9,190 bases of DNA from positions 1 to 9,190 of the forward strand of contig WLWR01000052.1 of the NCBI GenBank assembly GCA_012103495.1, read 5' to 3'. Position 1 is the stretch's first letter; each line of letters starts with the position of its first letter. This DNA is from Legionellales bacterium (GTDB lineage Bacteria > Pseudomonadota > Gammaproteobacteria > WLWR01). The notes below the pieces were generated by a model. The model searched no databases. It was not told the DNA's origin and saw nothing but the letters and a program-made list of their open reading frames with translations. Both the position numbers and the translations under genes were made by a program. This document shows positions 7,461-9,190 of the stretch, piece after piece.

Positions 7461-7668
7461 AGTATACTGTCCCCCGATTCCCTTGACATAACAGCTGACT
7501 CTATAAATTAATCAGGGGTGTATCAATTTTCGATTGCCGCTAACAGCCGTTGCTCTAAAAACTGTATCAATTTTCAACTGCCCTTGACAGTAACAGAGAT
7601 CTTACCCTTTGTTATTCATTTACTGATACCCTCGATGATCTCTTCCAACGATAAGAAGATTCTAAACC
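7461..7668. repeat. Intergenic region with degenerate repeats, probable element remnants
   Basis: No convincing gene lies here. Three degenerate copies of a repeat end in TAACAG at 7489-7494, 7541-7546 and 7591-7596, spaced 52 and 50 bases. Copies 2 and 3 share the exact 13-mer TGTATCAATTTTC (7519-7531, 7563-7575). Copies 1 and 3 share CCCTTGACA before TAACAG (7480-7488, 7581-7589). On the minus strand the first part reads GGGGGACAGTATACT. Multiple short repeats near a terminus occur in some IS families (IS21 is one), so these may be transposase-binding sites of a lost or truncated element. The segment separates the + strand operon from the minus strand pair. Confidence 0.55.
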
Positions 7669-8391
7669 CTAACCCTTATCAACCACTTTCCACTCAAGAA
7701 CCTTTTCTCTTAAAAATTTCTTCACTTCAGAAATCAAATGAAGGTTTTGTTCGCTAAGTCTAAAATCTATAGCAATGTCATCAAAAAACTCATACATACT
7801 ACAATGAGTGTGCTTGCCCGTAGAAGTAGCAGGGGCATTTGAAATAGAACAATATGCTACCCAAAAATCTTCCGGCCTCTTTGGGAGCGGGTTTCCTAAG
7901 GTGGGGTTTTGCGTTAGTAACGCCCATCGCTTCCATCGGTTAGGGTAACCAATCTCTTGATAAATTTTATAATACCCATCCTCTGACCGCTCTGTCAGAC
8001 GATGATCAAACCCCCCTGTACCATGCCAAGCCTCTCCCCAAAGTCCAAAGTTCGGGTCTTGGTGCCTTCTTATTTCCTCATCCGTTAGTACCGATAATAT
8101 TGCTATAATATCTTCCTTATAATTACCATCCCTTGTTCGATATGCAGGAATGTGCTGCACAATTTCCTCCACCGGAAAAAATAACAGAAAATCCCGCGAA
8201 CCATCATCCAACCCCGGCAATACTTGCAACCACCACGGGATCGTACTATCCAGCGAAGCATTCATTTCTGGGATCATAAACTTATGCTTACCAAGCGTCA
8301 CCACACCGTCTGACAAGCGACTTGAAAATAGATACAAACATAGCAACCCAAGCCCCAATCCAAGCAAAATCAATACCAACTTAGTTCTCAT
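7669..8391 (-). CDS. Membrane-anchored protein, candidate immunity partner
   Basis: This 240-residue protein (from ATG at 8391) starts MRTK and then has a hydrophobic stretch LVLILLGLGLGLLCLYLF, a signal-anchor or uncleaved signal. The cysteine in it is preceded by L-L, not a lipobox. The rest is soluble and should face the periplasm, with W-rich and acidic parts (IPWWLQVLPGLDDG, LWGEAWHGTGGFDH, YPNRWKRWALL) and a charged C-terminus. I do not recognise a named family. A GTG three bases upstream (8394) would add one residue and sits at better distance from GGGAG, so either start is possible. The ATG overlaps the stop of the preceding gene by one base (TGATG), which implies translational coupling. 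A small anchored protein directly after a toxin-like gene is the usual layout of an immunity protein protecting the periplasm from its cognate toxin. This role is inferred. Confidence 0.75.
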   Translation of the reverse strand: MRTKLVLILLGLGLGLLCLYLFSSRLSDGVVTLGKHKFMIPEMNASLDSTIPWWLQVLPGLDDGSRDFLLFFPVEEIVQHIPAYRTRDGNYKEDIIAILSVLTDEEIRRHQDPNFGLWGEAWHGTGGFDHRLTERSEDGYYKIYQEIGYPNRWKRWALLTQNPTLGNPLPKRPEDFWVAYCSISNAPATSTGKHTHCSMYEFFDDIAIDFRLSEQNLHLISEVKKFLREKVLEWKVVDKG

Positions 8392-9190
8392 CACACATCA
8401 CACTCCCGACACCAAATTCCTCTCGTCAAATCAGCCTCCCAAGTTTTTCCAGTGATTGGCGTACCACCAAATGCTTTCGCTGGTAGCATGTAGTCTTTAA
8501 ATACCTTGTGATGATACTCCGCTATTTGTTTGGGCGCTAAAAGTCCTTTCACTCCGCTCCGATCTTTACCAACAGCATCAGCATGCGCTCTAGCCAAATC
8601 CAATCGAACCGCATCTAAATCCAATTCGCCAGCTCCACTCTGTCTGCCAAACCTGTGTAATCGACGGTTAATCGCCTTTCCTCCAAAAAGATAATCCACA
8701 ATACCATCAGGCGGATCTAACGAAGCCAAACCCCAACGCGCAACCGGATCGCCTGTCGCCGCTCTCGATTGCCAAAATTCTTTCACCTTTCCTTGATCCA
8801 ACAAGCTCTTCTCGGCTGTCGTGATACTAAAATCCTGTGCAAATAGGGAGTGACGCCTGTGAGGCGTAAATGTGAGACGCTTGGTATCTTCCACAAGATT
8901 AATAAAACCATCCACTCGCTCCTCTCCAATAATTGAAATCACCTGCTCCGCAAACCCATCCAATTGCTCCAACGCCTTATAAGCCCACGTTCGTTTACCC
9001 TCCTCAGGCAACCCAGAACTCAAATCCCCTTCCGACTGCAACCCATGGCGCGGCGACATGCGTATCTGCTCAGAGCCTTTCTCTCGCGGATCTCCTCCAA
9101 ACAATCCAGGCTTCCAACCCTCGCGAGAATCCCCTTGCCCACCAGACCATGACGGCCCAGGCGTTCCCTCCGGCTCCGGCCTCAATCCAT
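8391..9190 (-). CDS. C-terminal part of a toxin-like or effector protein (5' end outside window)
   Basis: The frame is open to the right edge; the first complete codon is at 9188-9186, so the true start lies outside the window. A TTG at 9185 and an ATG at 9059-9057 exist but have no good ribosome binding site. Numbered from the TTG, residues 1-60 are rich in Gly, Pro, Ser and charged residues and look like a linker. Residues 65-105 are helical, and 140-264 form a compact domain with GDPVARWGLASLDPPDGIVDYLFGG-type sequence, NRRLHRFGRQ, LDLDAVRLDLARAHADAV, LLAPKQIAEYHHKVF and the C-terminal FGGTPITGKTWE...WCRECDV. The flexible linker followed by a short C-terminal domain and then a membrane-anchored gene resembles polymorphic toxin or type VI effector loci. 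His222/His223 in EYHH and the paired Cys at 259 and 262 are candidate functional residues. I cannot name the fold or activity. Confidence 0.65.
   Translation of the reverse strand, partial: GLRPEPEGTPGPSWSGGQGDSREGWKPGLFGGDPREKGSEQIRMSPRHGLQSEGDLSSGLPEEGKRTWAYKALEQLDGFAEQVISIIGEERVDGFINLVEDTKRLTFTPHRRHSLFAQDFSITTAEKSLLDQGKVKEFWQSRAATGDPVARWGLASLDPPDGIVDYLFGGKAINRRLHRFGRQSGAGELDLDAVRLDLARAHADAVGKDRSGVKGLLAPKQIAEYHHKVFKDYMLPAKAFGGTPITGKTWEADLTRGIWCRECDV
8853..8867. repeat. Short perfect hairpin inside the toxin-like gene
   Basis: ACGCCT (8853-8858) and AGGCGT (8862-8867) pair perfectly around a three-base loop. It lies in coding sequence. It could be a chance palindrome or a REP-like fragment. 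Little weight. Confidence 0.35.

Noticed and set aside
7595..7643. Inverted repeat AGAGATC/GATCTCT as a terminator of the minus-strand pair
   Set aside because: The loop is 35 bases and there is no T-run, so it does not look like an intrinsic terminator.
7518..7757. 79-codon + frame across the repeat region
   Set aside because: It translates the degenerate repeats and then runs antisense into the anchored-protein gene; no coding signal.

Overview
The window looks like an accessory chromosomal segment of a Gram-negative bacterium, probably a gammaproteobacterium. This rests on the Sel1-repeat and J-domain gene pair, a transposase of the IS630 family, and a toxin-like gene followed by a membrane-anchored partner. 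A Legionellales-type host would fit the very large Sel1 protein, but nothing here proves a genus.

Positions 1-3550 hold a short upstream region and a 1103-residue Sel1-repeat protein on the + strand. Most of that protein is built from six copies of a 133-residue supermodule in exact 399-base register. After 22 bases follows a 962-residue protein with an N-terminal J domain (HPD motif at residues 34-36) and about 890 residues I cannot assign. The two genes look like one operon. The J domain implies recruitment of DnaK/Hsp70, and the Sel1 protein would be an adaptor or scaffold, so the pair may be an uncharacterised chaperone-linked system.

The 3' end of the J-domain gene is interrupted by a 1024-base IS630-family element (6435-7458). 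It has near-perfect 16-base terminal inverted repeats, TA target duplications and an intact D-D-E transposase that needs a -1 frameshift on an A-run. The last eight codons and the stop of the J-domain gene are read from the left end of the element, so the two genes converge and their stop codons overlap. The transposase leader can form a hairpin covering its ribosome binding site, placed as expected for protection against read-through transcription.

Positions 7459-7668 carry degenerate repeats spaced about 50 bases apart and no convincing gene; they look like remnants of other element ends. From 7669 to the right edge two minus-strand genes are translationally coupled. The upstream one is partial, its 5' end being outside the window, and resembles the C-terminal part of a secreted polymorphic toxin or effector. 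The downstream one encodes a 240-residue protein with a single N-terminal membrane anchor and is a candidate immunity protein. This toxin/immunity reading is inferred from layout, not from a recognised catalytic domain.
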